A DNA stretch of 64,000 nt from Serpentinicella alkaliphila (GCF_018141405.1 NZ_CP058648.1:1813001-1877000), one strand, 5' to 3'. Positions 45,394 to 54,780 are shown, counted from the stretch's first letter. The notes: generated by a model from the letters alone, not told the origin. Program-made: numbers and translations.

Positions 45394-47091
45394 ATGAAGC
45401 AAAGGGATTTAGAAAAGTATTCATCGGCAATAACATTATCTGATATGGAGATTTTTATATTTCCAGAGCTATTATATAGCCTATTACTAGCTAATATAAT
45501 GTCTCCTGTAGTATGGGAATGGAAAAAAGATCCTTGGTTTGACAAAATTGAAAAAATGTCTCCGTATAGAAAAATTTTAAGACTTAAGCAATTTATAATG
45601 GATAAGTATGATTTCAACTTAGATCTTGAAACATGGGGGCTTACAACAAAGGAAACAGAAATACATAGGTTTAATCCATTTATGGATGAAGAAATATTAA
45701 GTAAAAGTAATGCATTGTTTGGCTATGAGGGAGATAAATATTATTTTAAGGTTGACATAAGAAAACACTTTAGACTAGATAAATATGATTCAAATGTTAT
45801 ACCATATTGGAAAACAGAAACAATAGAAGCGATGGAAGCCTTCAAGTATAAAGAAGGGTACCATAAAGGGGCTGGAGAATGTGTATCTTTATCTACCCTA
45901 TATGCAGCAGCTCTATTTATTATTTGTAAAATACCCTTAGAGGATATTTACTTACTAGCTACACCTCTTCATTCTCAAAACTTTGTTGATATAAATGAAG
46001 GATTGATGACAAATAATAGAAGGTTAGTTACTAAAAATATGTGGTTTAATGGAACAGAGCTGACATTAAAGGCACAAAGGGCTTTAAGAAATGAGCAGGT
46101 AACAATAATTTCTCACAACACTGGATATATACATGTAATCTATCCAGATGCAACTTTAGATAAAAAAGCTTATGAGAAATTTGAAAAAAAATTAAAGAAA
46201 TTCCTTATAACAGATGTAGACTCAGATATTATATACAACTTTTTAAGACAAGAAAGTCAATTTCAGAAATGTTTTCAAGTTAAAGAATTATTTAATGGTA
46301 AATATAGATATATTGGTGCTGAGAAGGCATATGCTTATGAACATACAAGCTCTCATAGGATAAACGACAGTACTAGAGATAAGCTTTTTTCTGAAATAGA
46401 TGAGTATGAGTTTTTCTTAGAACCTTTGGAAGATAGAATATGTCTTAATAAGTTTAATGAGTACTTTAAATCTCATAAGATTGATTTTAGGGATAAGGGT
46501 AGCTGTGAAGAATTTTCTAGGGAATTTGATTGTATGCATATTAGAAAAGAGGAAATTTTAAAATCACTGTTTGAATTCTGTTACTTAAATCCTAAACTTC
46601 CGGGAAAAGATAAAAACTTTATTGATTCACAAGCTATTAAAATAGCTAATGATATGGAAAGAGAAGATATTATCTCCTACCTAGAGTCTATTAGAGAGAA
46701 TAATATAACGGCAGATTTGGCCTTTTATGCCTTTAGAGACTTTTCAAAAACGGATCTAGAGCCTTTTATAAAGGCATCTATTGAAAGAAACCCTGTAATT
46801 ATAGATGCATTAAAAAGCTATGATTTAGATGTAATTATCGAAAAATTACACAATATGACGAATGAATCTATATATGATGGTACAAGAGTATCCCAACCAG
46901 ATGAAGTTTGGAATTTTCAACGAGGAGATGGAATTGAAAAGGCTATCTCCTTGGCAAATATATTAAAAAATAGAGATAATAATATGTCAATTAACATTGA
47001 AATTAATGAAAAAGATGTTTTTGTGTATTTTAATGATCGTAGTTTAAAGTTTACATCAAATAAAGGTATGGTTGGAAAAATCCAAATATAG
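45394..47091 (+). CDS. Large transglutaminase-like protein of unknown function
   Basis: A 565-residue soluble protein. A transglutaminase/cysteine-protease triad is visible: C163 in KGAGECVSLSTLYAAAL, H193 in PLHSQNFVDI and D199. SHNTGYIHVIYPDATLDKK follows. The C-terminal 280 residues are helical (repeated AAxxI-like helices with LANILKNRDN) and end in a strand pair. There is no signal peptide, so it acts inside the cell. I do not know the family. It stands alone between the DUF1874 gene and a terminator. Confidence 0.7.
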   Translation: MKQRDLEKYSSAITLSDMEIFIFPELLYSLLLANIMSPVVWEWKKDPWFDKIEKMSPYRKILRLKQFIMDKYDFNLDLETWGLTTKETEIHRFNPFMDEEILSKSNALFGYEGDKYYFKVDIRKHFRLDKYDSNVIPYWKTETIEAMEAFKYKEGYHKGAGECVSLSTLYAAALFIICKIPLEDIYLLATPLHSQNFVDINEGLMTNNRRLVTKNMWFNGTELTLKAQRALRNEQVTIISHNTGYIHVIYPDATLDKKAYEKFEKKLKKFLITDVDSDIIYNFLRQESQFQKCFQVKELFNGKYRYIGAEKAYAYEHTSSHRINDSTRDKLFSEIDEYEFFLEPLEDRICLNKFNEYFKSHKIDFRDKGSCEEFSREFDCMHIRKEEILKSLFEFCYLNPKLPGKDKNFIDSQAIKIANDMEREDIISYLESIRENNITADLAFYAFRDFSKTDLEPFIKASIERNPVIIDALKSYDLDVIIEKLHNMTNESIYDGTRVSQPDEVWNFQRGDGIEKAISLANILKNRDNNMSINIEINEKDVFVYFNDRSLKFTSNKGMVGKIQI

Positions 47092-47094
47092 CAC

Positions 47095-47131
47095 AAAAGG
47101 GTATCTATGAATAAGTAATAGATGCCCTTTT
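47095..47131 (+). terminator. Intrinsic terminator
   Basis: AAAAGGGTATCTAT / ATAGATGCCCTTTT stem (one G-T pair) with a 9-base loop. Confidence 0.85.
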
Positions 47132-47326
47132 AATATAGAGAAGTAATAAATTAGCTAATAATATGTTTTTAACTCTGATTATTCAAAATATTACATAAAT
47201 TTATTAAAAATACTTTAAATTTTTACAAAATAAGTTACAAAAATAGAATATAATTAAAATATAAGGTTGTTCATCAATTTATAGCTATTCCTAATCTAAC
47301 AGTTAATCAGATACTAGCCTTATAAT

Positions 47327-47342
47327 TAGAGACAAGTCTCTA
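47327..47342. promoter_or_regulatory. Palindrome before sigma-54 activator gene
   Basis: TAGAGACAAGTCTCTA: 7-base arms around AA, directly downstream of a TATAAT (47321-47326) that lacks a good -35. It could be an operator at the start point of the activator gene. The rest of 47132-47399 shows nothing else. Confidence 0.5.
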
Positions 47343-47399
47343 GTACATATAAGTTATGTCATAATATTGTAAGTAAGTGTAGTAGGAGGGGGATGAATT

Positions 47400-49505
47400 A
47401 TGGTTTTGACTTTTCTTGATTGTTTTTTTCTCAAATCAAATCAAAGGATTAAAGATGGAATTAAGCTATTTATGAAAACAAAAAGCAACACACTCCCGAT
47501 TGTTAGTGAAGAAGGACAATATTTAGGTCTTATAGTATTAAAGGATTTAGTAAAACACCTACTTAAGGAAGAAAATATTTTGATGAAGGATTTAATAATT
47601 TGGCATGAGCCTATTCTTGCAGAAGCAAATCCATTAAATGTTGAATTTGATGAAATGGATACAATCGATATTGTGCCAGTGATAAAAACAGAGAATATGG
47701 AATTTGAAGGCTTTTATATTAAAGAGGAGATTGTAACCCTAAAATATGAAAAGCATAGGGAGCTAGTCCATGAACTTAATCAAGTTATAAACTCCTCGTA
47801 TAATGGAATTTTGGCAATTAATTCGGAAGGCAACATTATAGTATATAACACTGCAGCTGAACGAATTATGGGGAAACCAAAGGATAAGGTATTTGGTAAG
47901 CACATTTCATATGTAGATCCTGATAAAGCACTGCTAGATACATTGAAGACTCAGGAGGTTTCCGTAAATGTTAAGCGGGTAATTAATGGTTATGATATAC
48001 TTTCAAATCGAAGTCCTCTAATATACGAAGGAAGATGTATTGGTGCAGTAGGGGTATTCGTAGATAGGTCGGATATCGAGAAAGTTAGCTATGAATTAGA
48101 ATCCTATAAGAAACTATCAAAGGAATTAAATGATATACTAGAAGCTTCATATGATGGACTATACATTTGTGATAAGGAAGGACGAGTAATAAGAGTAAAC
48201 TCATCCTGGGAAAAAATATGTGGTCTATCTAGAGAATATACAATTGGAAAAACTGCACAGGAGCTAATTAAAGACGGATGGTATGATAATTCAGCCGCAC
48301 TTTTAACTTTGAAAAATAAAGAAGTATCAACAACTATGTTAGAAATAACCTCAGGTCCTAAAAAGGGCCAAATAATAATGGCAACTGGAACACCTATTTT
48401 CGATAAGAATGGAGAATTAGATTTAGTAGTAGTTAATGTAAGAGATATTACATATTTAGAGCATTTAAAAACCCAATTGGTTGAAACTATGGAGTTGAGT
48501 AAAAGATATGCGACTGAATTAGAGGAAATTCGTTTGCAGGCCAAGAAGATGGAAGATATAGTTGTTCGTAGTCCTGAAATGCAGCGGATAATGGAGCTAG
48601 CAATTAGAGTTTCAAAGGTAGACTCAACTGTAATAATAACAGGAGAGTCAGGGGTTGGGAAGGATGTTATAGCAAAGAAAATTCACTATTTAAGTAAGCG
48701 AAAAGATAAATCATATATTAAAATAAATTGTGGTGCTATACCAGAACATCTTCTTGAATCAGAGCTATTCGGATATGAAGGCGGAGCCTTTACAGGTGCT
48801 AAAAAAGAGGGTAAACTAGGGATGTTTGAGTTAGCTTCTGGTGGAACATTGTTTTTAGATGAAGTCGGAGATTTGCCCCTATGCCTTCAAGTTAAGCTAT
48901 TAAGGGCAATTCAAGAAAAAGAAATAGTTAGAGTAGGCGGAGTTAAAACTATCAAAGTAGATGTAAGATTGATCTCAGCTACTAATAAAAATCTGGAGCT
49001 AATGATTAGAGAAGGAACCTTTAGAGAAGATTTATTTTACAGGCTCAATGTAGTAAATATTCAAATACCGCCCCTAAGAGAACGGAAAGAGGATATGGAG
49101 TATTTACTAGGTTTTATGCTAAATAAGCATAATCAAAATTATGGGCTTAATAAAAAACTGGCTGCCCCTGTAGTGGAAAGATTACTTAGCTATAACTGGC
49201 CAGGAAATATAAGAGAGATGGAGAATATGATTGAAAGATTAGTTGTATTGACAGATGAAGAACAGATTCAAATAAGGCATTTGCCGGTCTTTTTACAAGA
49301 GGAATTGTCAGCTAGTAAGTTGGTAACTTTAAATAGCATTATTCCTCTTAAGGATGCTATAGAAGAGGTAGAGCAACAACTAATAAGAAAGGCCTTAGAT
49401 AAATATGTAACTACTAGGAAAGTGGCTAAAATGTTAGGCGTTAACCAGTCAACAGTAGTAAGAAAAATAAAGCAATATAGTATAGAGAAGCACGATGCAT
49501 CATAG
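47400..49505 (+). CDS. Sigma-54-dependent activator with CBS-like and PAS domains
   Basis: A 701-residue enhancer-binding protein. The N-terminal 120 residues resemble a degenerate CBS pair (NTLPIVSEEGQYLGLIVLKDL). Two PAS domains follow (about 125-225, NSSYNGILAINSEGNIIVYN; about 245-355, EASYDGLYICDKEGRVIRVN). The AAA+ domain has Walker A GESGVGKD (about 415), the sigma-54 contact loop GAFTGA (about 462) and TLFLDEVGD. A Fis-type HTH ends the protein (KVAKMLGVNQSTVVRKIKQY). It probably senses a small molecule or redox state and turns on the sigma-54 promoter 243 bases after its stop. The Shine-Dalgarno is AGGAGGGGG. Confidence 0.93.
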   Translation: MVLTFLDCFFLKSNQRIKDGIKLFMKTKSNTLPIVSEEGQYLGLIVLKDLVKHLLKEENILMKDLIIWHEPILAEANPLNVEFDEMDTIDIVPVIKTENMEFEGFYIKEEIVTLKYEKHRELVHELNQVINSSYNGILAINSEGNIIVYNTAAERIMGKPKDKVFGKHISYVDPDKALLDTLKTQEVSVNVKRVINGYDILSNRSPLIYEGRCIGAVGVFVDRSDIEKVSYELESYKKLSKELNDILEASYDGLYICDKEGRVIRVNSSWEKICGLSREYTIGKTAQELIKDGWYDNSAALLTLKNKEVSTTMLEITSGPKKGQIIMATGTPIFDKNGELDLVVVNVRDITYLEHLKTQLVETMELSKRYATELEEIRLQAKKMEDIVVRSPEMQRIMELAIRVSKVDSTVIITGESGVGKDVIAKKIHYLSKRKDKSYIKINCGAIPEHLLESELFGYEGGAFTGAKKEGKLGMFELASGGTLFLDEVGDLPLCLQVKLLRAIQEKEIVRVGGVKTIKVDVRLISATNKNLELMIREGTFREDLFYRLNVVNIQIPPLRERKEDMEYLLGFMLNKHNQNYGLNKKLAAPVVERLLSYNWPGNIREMENMIERLVVLTDEEQIQIRHLPVFLQEELSASKLVTLNSIIPLKDAIEEVEQQLIRKALDKYVTTRKVAKMLGVNQSTVVRKIKQYSIEKHDAS

Positions 49506-49632
49506 CATCATGCAGATGTGAATACGCATCTGTTGAAAATTAAATAGTGCATATACAACAACTTATGATTGCAACTTATCACTGATGCATGAGCAAATCA
49601 TATAATTTAATAAATTAAAAATGATATAATAG

Positions 49633-49669
49633 AAAATCCATTTGGTCTAGGGCTAAATGGATTTTTTAT
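49633..49669 (+). terminator. Intrinsic terminator after sigma-54 activator
   Basis: AAATCCATTT / AAATGGATTT stem with an 11-base loop, then TTTATTTTTTT. Confidence 0.85.
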
Positions 49670-49747
49670 TTTTTTGCAACTGTTGAACATATTGAAATTG
49701 CAAGAATTCAAAATTATTTTTCATTAATAACATTTATATAAATAATG

Positions 49748-49764
49748 TTGGCATGCTTGTTGCT
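49748..49764 (+). promoter_or_regulatory. Sigma-54 (-24/-12) promoter, first catabolic unit
   Basis: TTGGCATGCTTGTTGCT has the invariant GG and GC separated by 10 bases and matches TGGCAY-N4-TTGC very well. The start point near 49776 gives a 30-base leader to the CoA-transferase gene. Candidate activator sites (TAGTGCAT at 49545-49552, TTTTTGCAAC at 49671-49680) lie upstream. Confidence 0.92.
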
Positions 49765-49805
49765 TTGTTAATGTAGTAACAAATTAAATAGGAAGGAGCG
49801 ATAAA

Positions 49806-51110
49806 ATGAATAGATGGCAAGAAATGTATATAAGCAAATTAGCTTCTCCAAAAGAGATAGTTAAAGCTATAAAATCCGGTGATGTTTGTGCAAGTACTTG
49901 TGCTTTAGGAGAACCAATCGGGCTGGTTGAAGCTTTAGCTACGAGAGTAAAAGAAGAGCAGTTAACAGGAATAAAGCACCATATGCTATTAACTTTAAGA
50001 AATAATGCGTATTTATCTCCTTCAGTGTCGGATAGGTTACAACACGTTGCATGGTTTACAAGTGGATTTGCAAGAAAGGCTGTTCAAGAAGGAAGAGCAG
50101 ATTTTATGCCATGTTATTACAAGGATGCACCAAGATTGTGGAGAGAATTTGTTGAGGCTGATGTTTTCTACGCTACAGTATCGCCGATGGATCAGCATGG
50201 TTGGTTTAGCTTTGGAGTCTCTGTAAGTAATGCGAGAGCTCAGCTATCTAGAGCGAAGAAGGTATTTCTAGAAGTAAACAAATATATGCCAAGAACTCAT
50301 GGAACTGGTTTTGTTCATATCTCAGAAGTTGATGCTATATGTGAAAACGATTTACCTCTAGTTGAACTTGGGGATGCACCAATAACTGAAAAAGATGCTA
50401 TTGTTGGAAATATAATAGCTGATTTAATTCCAAATGAAGCGACTATTCAATTAGGAATTGGTGGGATTCCAAATGCGGTAGCACAAGCATTAAAAAATAA
50501 AAGAGATTTAGGTATACACAGTGAAATGTTCACAGAAGGAATGGTGGACTTAATTGAGGCTGGAGTAGTTACAAATAGAAAGAAAAATATTAACAATAAT
50601 AAAACAATTGCTGGATTTGCTGCAGGCAGTAGAAGAATGTATGACTTTCTAGATGATAATCCGGGTGTTGAATTCCATTCTATAGATTATGTTAATGATT
50701 TAAATGTAATTGCTTCCCATGAGAAGTTTGTGTCTATTAATGCAACTTTAGAGGTAGACCTACTGGGTCAGGTAGCTTCAGAGTCTATAGGACCCCGCCA
50801 ATTTAGTGGAACCGGTGGTCAGGCAGATTTTGTTAGAGGGGCTAGCTATTCAAAGGGTGGAATGTCATTTATAACCACCTATGCAACAGCTAAAAAGGAT
50901 ACAATATCAAAAATTAAGCCTACACTTACTGAGGGGTCTCACGTTACATGTACAAAAAATGATGTGGACTATATAGTAACAGAGTTTGGGGCTGCAAGAC
51001 TTAGAGGAAAGACTGCATCCGAAAGAGCAAAGACGTTAATAGCAATAGCACACCCAGCCTTTAGAGAAGAGTTAACACAAGCTGCACGAAAAATGCATCT
51101 TATTCCATAA
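49806..51110 (+). CDS. 4-hydroxybutyrate/acetate-type CoA-transferase, first copy
   Basis: A 434-residue acetyl-CoA hydrolase/transferase family protein, the size of 4-hydroxybutyrate CoA-transferase AbfT (about 438). Seen are RTHGTGFVHISEVD, QLGIGGIPNAV, the catalytic glutamate E240 in GIHSEMFTEG, and the FSGTGGQADFVRGA oxyanion/CoA loop. It should move CoA from acetyl-CoA to a hydroxy or short-chain acid. It is the first gene after the sigma-54 promoter and precedes the dehydratase-like gene. It is clearly related to the second copy at 54781. The true acid is unknown. Confidence 0.92.
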   Translation: MNRWQEMYISKLASPKEIVKAIKSGDVCASTCALGEPIGLVEALATRVKEEQLTGIKHHMLLTLRNNAYLSPSVSDRLQHVAWFTSGFARKAVQEGRADFMPCYYKDAPRLWREFVEADVFYATVSPMDQHGWFSFGVSVSNARAQLSRAKKVFLEVNKYMPRTHGTGFVHISEVDAICENDLPLVELGDAPITEKDAIVGNIIADLIPNEATIQLGIGGIPNAVAQALKNKRDLGIHSEMFTEGMVDLIEAGVVTNRKKNINNNKTIAGFAAGSRRMYDFLDDNPGVEFHSIDYVNDLNVIASHEKFVSINATLEVDLLGQVASESIGPRQFSGTGGQADFVRGASYSKGGMSFITTYATAKKDTISKIKPTLTEGSHVTCTKNDVDYIVTEFGAARLRGKTASERAKTLIAIAHPAFREELTQAARKMHLIP

Positions 51111-51254
51111 ATAAATAAGTAACTTTAATAACACAGCCAATGAATTAAAAAATACACAAAAATGATGAGAGGGAGTGGGAGTAGACTTTAGAAATAATAA
51201 GTACATTATTTTAGTTTAATAAAAATTATCAACCAAAAAAGGGAGGAATTTATA

Positions 51255-52712
51255 ATGGCATTAAAAACAGGTGAACAATATAAGGAAAGCTTAAGAAAAA
51301 TGAGACCAAACGTGTACAAGTGGGATAGATTGATTGAAGATATAACAACAGATCCAGTAACAAGAGGGCACGTTGCTTCAGTAGCACATTCTTATGATAT
51401 GAGCTTTGATGAGAAAGATGCATATATTTATACAGCAAAATCTCACTTAACAGGGGAAATAGCACACAGATGGAATACATTACCACAAACTGCTGAAGAT
51501 CAAATGCACAATGCAAGAATGAAAAGACATCAATATAGACATTCTGGAACATGTAAAGGAGCAACCTGTGCTGGTTGGACTGGAATGACAGTGCTTTGGG
51601 CTGTTACACAGGAAATGGATAAAGAATATGGTACTAACTATCATGAGCGCCTTAAAAACTATTTTAAATACGTAGAAGATAATGCACTAGCCCTAGCAGG
51701 GGCTATTACAGATGCAAAAGGTGATAGATCTCTTAAACCATCTCAACAAAAAAATAAAGATTCACATGTACACATTAAAGAAGTAAGAGAAGATGGAATC
51801 GTTATAAGAGGATACAAAACTCAAATTTGTGGTATAGTTGGAGCTAATGAGATTATAGTTGTTCCTGGTGGTGGTTACGGGGAATCAGAAAAGGATTTCT
51901 GTCTAGCAGTAGCAGTACCAAGAGATGTTGAAGGACTTACATGCGTAATTACACGAAAACCAAGTGATACTCGTGAAGAAGAAGAGGGCTGGGATGCTCC
52001 AAAAGTCGGAACAATTACACAAGCATACTTAATATTTGATGATGTATTTGTACCAAATGAGCGTGTATTTATGGCTGGTGAGTATAAATACAGTGGTAAA
52101 ATAATTGGATACTTCGCAGCAATTTATAGAGCAGCAATTGGCGCATGTGTTGCTGGTCAAGGGGATGTTATGATAGGGGCAGCAATAAATATGGCTAGAG
52201 CAAATGGTTTATCTCAAAAGGTATTTCAAGATAAATTAACTCAAATGGCCATTAATAATGAAATTAACTATGGAACTGGTTTAGGCGCTATGTTAGCAGG
52301 AAAACAGCATGAGTCTGGACTTTATATACCTGATGCTTTATTAGCTCATGTTAATAAAACTCAAGTAGCTAAACTTCCTTATGAAACAAAAGTTATTACT
52401 CAAGATATTAGTGGTGGTATTGCTGAAACCGGATGTATTCCATCATATAAAGATTTCCAATCTGAGTTATATGGAGAGCATCTATATAAAGCATTAGAAG
52501 CTGCAACCGATGGAGAATCAAGAACTAGAGCTGCTCGTTTAGCAGAATGGTTAACTGTAGGCGCAGGTATTCCTGGATGTATGCATGGTGGTGGTTCACC
52601 AGATGGCGCTAAGATGGTAGTTAAGGCTTTAACTAAGTGGGAAGATTATGCTGCTGATGCAAAAAGAATTGCAGGAATTACCGGGGAAATCGTAGAACCT
52701 AAAAAGAAATAA
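51255..52712 (+). CDS. 4-hydroxybutyryl-CoA dehydratase-like flavoprotein with altered active site
   Basis: A 485-residue member of the 4-hydroxybutyryl-CoA dehydratase / HpaB flavoprotein family, full length and collinear with AbfD (about 490). Compared from memory with AbfD of C. aminobutyricum, only one cluster ligand is plainly kept: C298 (AbfD C299). AbfD C99 and C103 correspond to a region with C100 and C105, whose spacing is one residue longer; AbfD H292 is Y291. AbfD E257, Y296, K300, E455 and T190 correspond to Q256, I295, V299, G441 and C192. FAD-binding GAITDAKGD is present. It is therefore unlikely to be an ordinary 4-hydroxybutyryl-CoA dehydratase. The cotranscribed CoA-transferase and permease imply a CoA-thioester substrate. 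Confidence 0.85.
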   Translation: MALKTGEQYKESLRKMRPNVYKWDRLIEDITTDPVTRGHVASVAHSYDMSFDEKDAYIYTAKSHLTGEIAHRWNTLPQTAEDQMHNARMKRHQYRHSGTCKGATCAGWTGMTVLWAVTQEMDKEYGTNYHERLKNYFKYVEDNALALAGAITDAKGDRSLKPSQQKNKDSHVHIKEVREDGIVIRGYKTQICGIVGANEIIVVPGGGYGESEKDFCLAVAVPRDVEGLTCVITRKPSDTREEEEGWDAPKVGTITQAYLIFDDVFVPNERVFMAGEYKYSGKIIGYFAAIYRAAIGACVAGQGDVMIGAAINMARANGLSQKVFQDKLTQMAINNEINYGTGLGAMLAGKQHESGLYIPDALLAHVNKTQVAKLPYETKVITQDISGGIAETGCIPSYKDFQSELYGEHLYKALEAATDGESRTRAARLAEWLTVGAGIPGCMHGGGSPDGAKMVVKALTKWEDYAADAKRIAGITGEIVEPKKK

Positions 52713-52785
52713 AAATTAATAATAGCAAATCGCCTGACTATATGTAAGTGTATTAAAAGTTTTGATTTAAAGTTTAATATAATTT

Positions 52786-52813
52786 GTTATCTCTCCCTTC
52801 TGGGAGAGGTAAC
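52786..52813 (+). promoter_or_regulatory. Strong intercistronic hairpin
   Basis: GTTATCTCTCCC / GGGAGAGGTAAC 12-bp stem (one G-T pair) with a TTCT loop and no T-run after it. It may protect the upstream mRNA or partly end transcription before the permease gene. Confidence 0.7.
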
Positions 52814-52873
52814 AAATAAAAATACTTCTAGTGCAATCTTAAGGTTTAAAATAAAATTCTAGGAGGGTAAATT

Positions 52874-54235
52874 ATGGCGATTGTAAGAGAAAACGGAAAA
52901 GAGCAACCTTATGTACCATTTGGACCATTTAAGCTAAGAATCCCGTTCGTACATTTTAGGTGGGAGTGGCCAGAGGCAATTCAAGGAGCGTTACTGGTAG
53001 CAGTGCCTATGGGAGCAATACCAGTTTTGCAAGAAACATTAGGAGTATCATTTGAAGTAGCCCTTACTATGATGATACTAAACGGAATTTTATATATTTT
53101 ACATCCAACTTTCGGTGATCCATTATTCCCAGGATGGATTACACCAGCAATACCATTAGTATTAGGATATGCAGCCGGTTTTGAGCCAGGGGTAGACAGA
53201 ATACATTCCATCATTGCTTTGCAGCTCTCGATGGCCGTCGTATTCACTCTAATGGGAGTTACCGGATGGGCTAAAAAGATTGTAAGTAAAGTACCAGTCT
53301 CCTTAAGAGGGGGTATTATTCTAGGGGCTGGGATAGCAGCAGTTCATAGTGTTGTTAATCCAAACGGTAGAATGAAGGGTATGGAAATTACAATTATGGC
53401 AGGGGCTGTAATTTGTTATCTAGTATTATTCTCTTGGAGATTCTATGTTGCAAAGGACAAAAATACCTTCTTAAATCAATTATCTAAGTTTGGTATGCTA
53501 CCAGGATTTATAGTGGCGCTAATTCTTGGTCCACTATTTAAAGAACTACCAATGCCTCAAATTCAAATGGGTTTTTCAAGCTTAAGATTTGGTGAGTTAA
53601 TAAGTGGATATACTGTATTTGGTGCTCCGGGATTCCCACCACTTGAGTATTTTGTTAAGGCTATTCCATTAGTATTTGCTGCATATATTATTGCCTTCGG
53701 AGACTTCGTTCTTGCAGAGGTAGTTACTAAAGATGCGGATGAAGTTAGAAAAGACGAAATTATTGACTTTAACGCAAATAGATCTAATATGATTTCAGGC
53801 TTTAGAAACTTAATTATGGGATTATTTGCTCCATACGCCCCATTAAATGGACCACTATGGGCAGGTGGAACAATAGCAGCTGTAGAAAGATACAAACACG
53901 GTAGAAAGTCAATGGATAGTATTTTTGGTGGAATGGGTTCGTATATTATCGCAATGGCAATTGCTGCATTCTTTACTCCAGTAATATCACTACTTCGTCC
54001 AGCTCTTCCAGCGGGATTATCTTTAACATTAATAGTTCAAGGTTTTGCTTGCGCATATATAGCCATGGAAATGCTTAAGACTAAAGAAGAACGTGGGGTT
54101 GCAGGTATTATGGCAATATTCCTAGCCTTTAGGGGAGCATCATGGGGATTAGCTGTAGGTGTTATTCTTCACTTAGTAATAGGTGTAAGAGATATGGTAG
54201 CCCCAAAGGTAGAAAAAGAGGCGAAATCAGCATAG
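52874..54235 (+). CDS. Multi-pass permease (NCS2/SulP-like), first copy
   Basis: A 453-residue membrane protein with about 12 hydrophobic segments. Recognisable elements are HPTFGDPLFPGWITPAIPLVLG in the first half and FAAYIIAFGDFVLAEVVTKDADE, NANRSNMISGFRN and MDSIFGGMGSY in the second. The repeated half structure and the acidic D/E-rich loop after a conserved helix recall the NCS2/SulP transporters, but I cannot place it in a defined family. It is cotranscribed with a CoA-transferase and the dehydratase-like enzyme, so it probably imports the acid they use. A second copy is at 56175. AGGAGGG precedes the start. Confidence 0.8.
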   Translation: MAIVRENGKEQPYVPFGPFKLRIPFVHFRWEWPEAIQGALLVAVPMGAIPVLQETLGVSFEVALTMMILNGILYILHPTFGDPLFPGWITPAIPLVLGYAAGFEPGVDRIHSIIALQLSMAVVFTLMGVTGWAKKIVSKVPVSLRGGIILGAGIAAVHSVVNPNGRMKGMEITIMAGAVICYLVLFSWRFYVAKDKNTFLNQLSKFGMLPGFIVALILGPLFKELPMPQIQMGFSSLRFGELISGYTVFGAPGFPPLEYFVKAIPLVFAAYIIAFGDFVLAEVVTKDADEVRKDEIIDFNANRSNMISGFRNLIMGLFAPYAPLNGPLWAGGTIAAVERYKHGRKSMDSIFGGMGSYIIAMAIAAFFTPVISLLRPALPAGLSLTLIVQGFACAYIAMEMLKTKEERGVAGIMAIFLAFRGASWGLAVGVILHLVIGVRDMVAPKVEKEAKSA

Positions 54236-54256
54236 ATAAGTATTTAAATTAGGTCT

Positions 54257-54287
54257 AATTAACAATGAGTCCCCCTCATTATTAATT
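54257..54287 (+). terminator. Hairpin after first permease
   Basis: AATTAACAATGAG / CTCATTATTAATT 13-base arms (one mismatch) with a TCCCC loop. A second, weaker stem with TTTTTATTTT lies at 54304-54340 and is the likely terminator. Confidence 0.6.
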
Positions 54288-54494
54288 GAATAAGTAAAAA
54301 ATCAATAAAAAGATTGGGTAATAATTTACTCAGTCTTTTTATTTTATAATGCAAACTCGCAATACAGTGTAAAAATGCACTAGTCCAAATTGTATTCTGT
54401 TGCAAAAACACATTGTTTCTTTATTTTAAATTGATTTAAAAATGTACAACTATTGAAATTACTAGATTATATTTTTAAAACTTACAATAACAAC

Positions 54495-54511
54495 TTGGCA
54501 CAATATATGCA
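54495..54511 (+). promoter_or_regulatory. Sigma-54 (-24/-12) promoter, second catabolic unit
   Basis: TTGGCACAATATATGCA has GG and GC separated by 10 bases, with a perfect TTGGCAC -24 element. Upstream are ATGCACTA (54375-54382) and GTTGCAAAAA (54399-54408), the reverse complements of motifs before the first promoter. The transcript would start near 54523, about 258 bases before the coding start. Confidence 0.9.
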
Positions 54512-54522
54512 ATATATAAATG

Positions 54523-54780
54523 CAGATGTTATGGATGAGTGATTAAATGACTCTGAAAACTGCAAGTAAGTATGAAAACTTACGTAAGTTAAATCAAGAA
54601 GTATACCTTCTTGTTGGAAGGGTAGTAATCTACTGACTCGACTCAAGCTCAAAAAGTGTGATATCAAAATCAATCTAACTTAGGGATGAAGTAACAAATA
54701 GTAATAGACCTGTTTGATATTAAAGAATAGTAGGGTGTAGTGCGTTCAAGTTTATTTTATCAATGAGAGGGGAGAGCATA
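54523..54780 (+). promoter_or_regulatory. Long structured 5' leader of second CoA-transferase
   Basis: About 258 bases separate the sigma-54 start point from the gene; the first unit has only 30. Two perfect hairpins are GTAAGT / ACTTAC (54566-54583) and CAAGAAG / CTTCTTG (54595-54613). A pyrimidine-poor stretch leads to the AGAGGGGAGAG Shine-Dalgarno. I see no coding frame of note. It matches no riboswitch class I know. Confidence 0.45.

Noticed and set aside
48104-48544. 146-codon minus-strand frame inside the first sigma-54 activator
   Set aside because: It is antisense to a PAS domain and has no ribosome-binding site.
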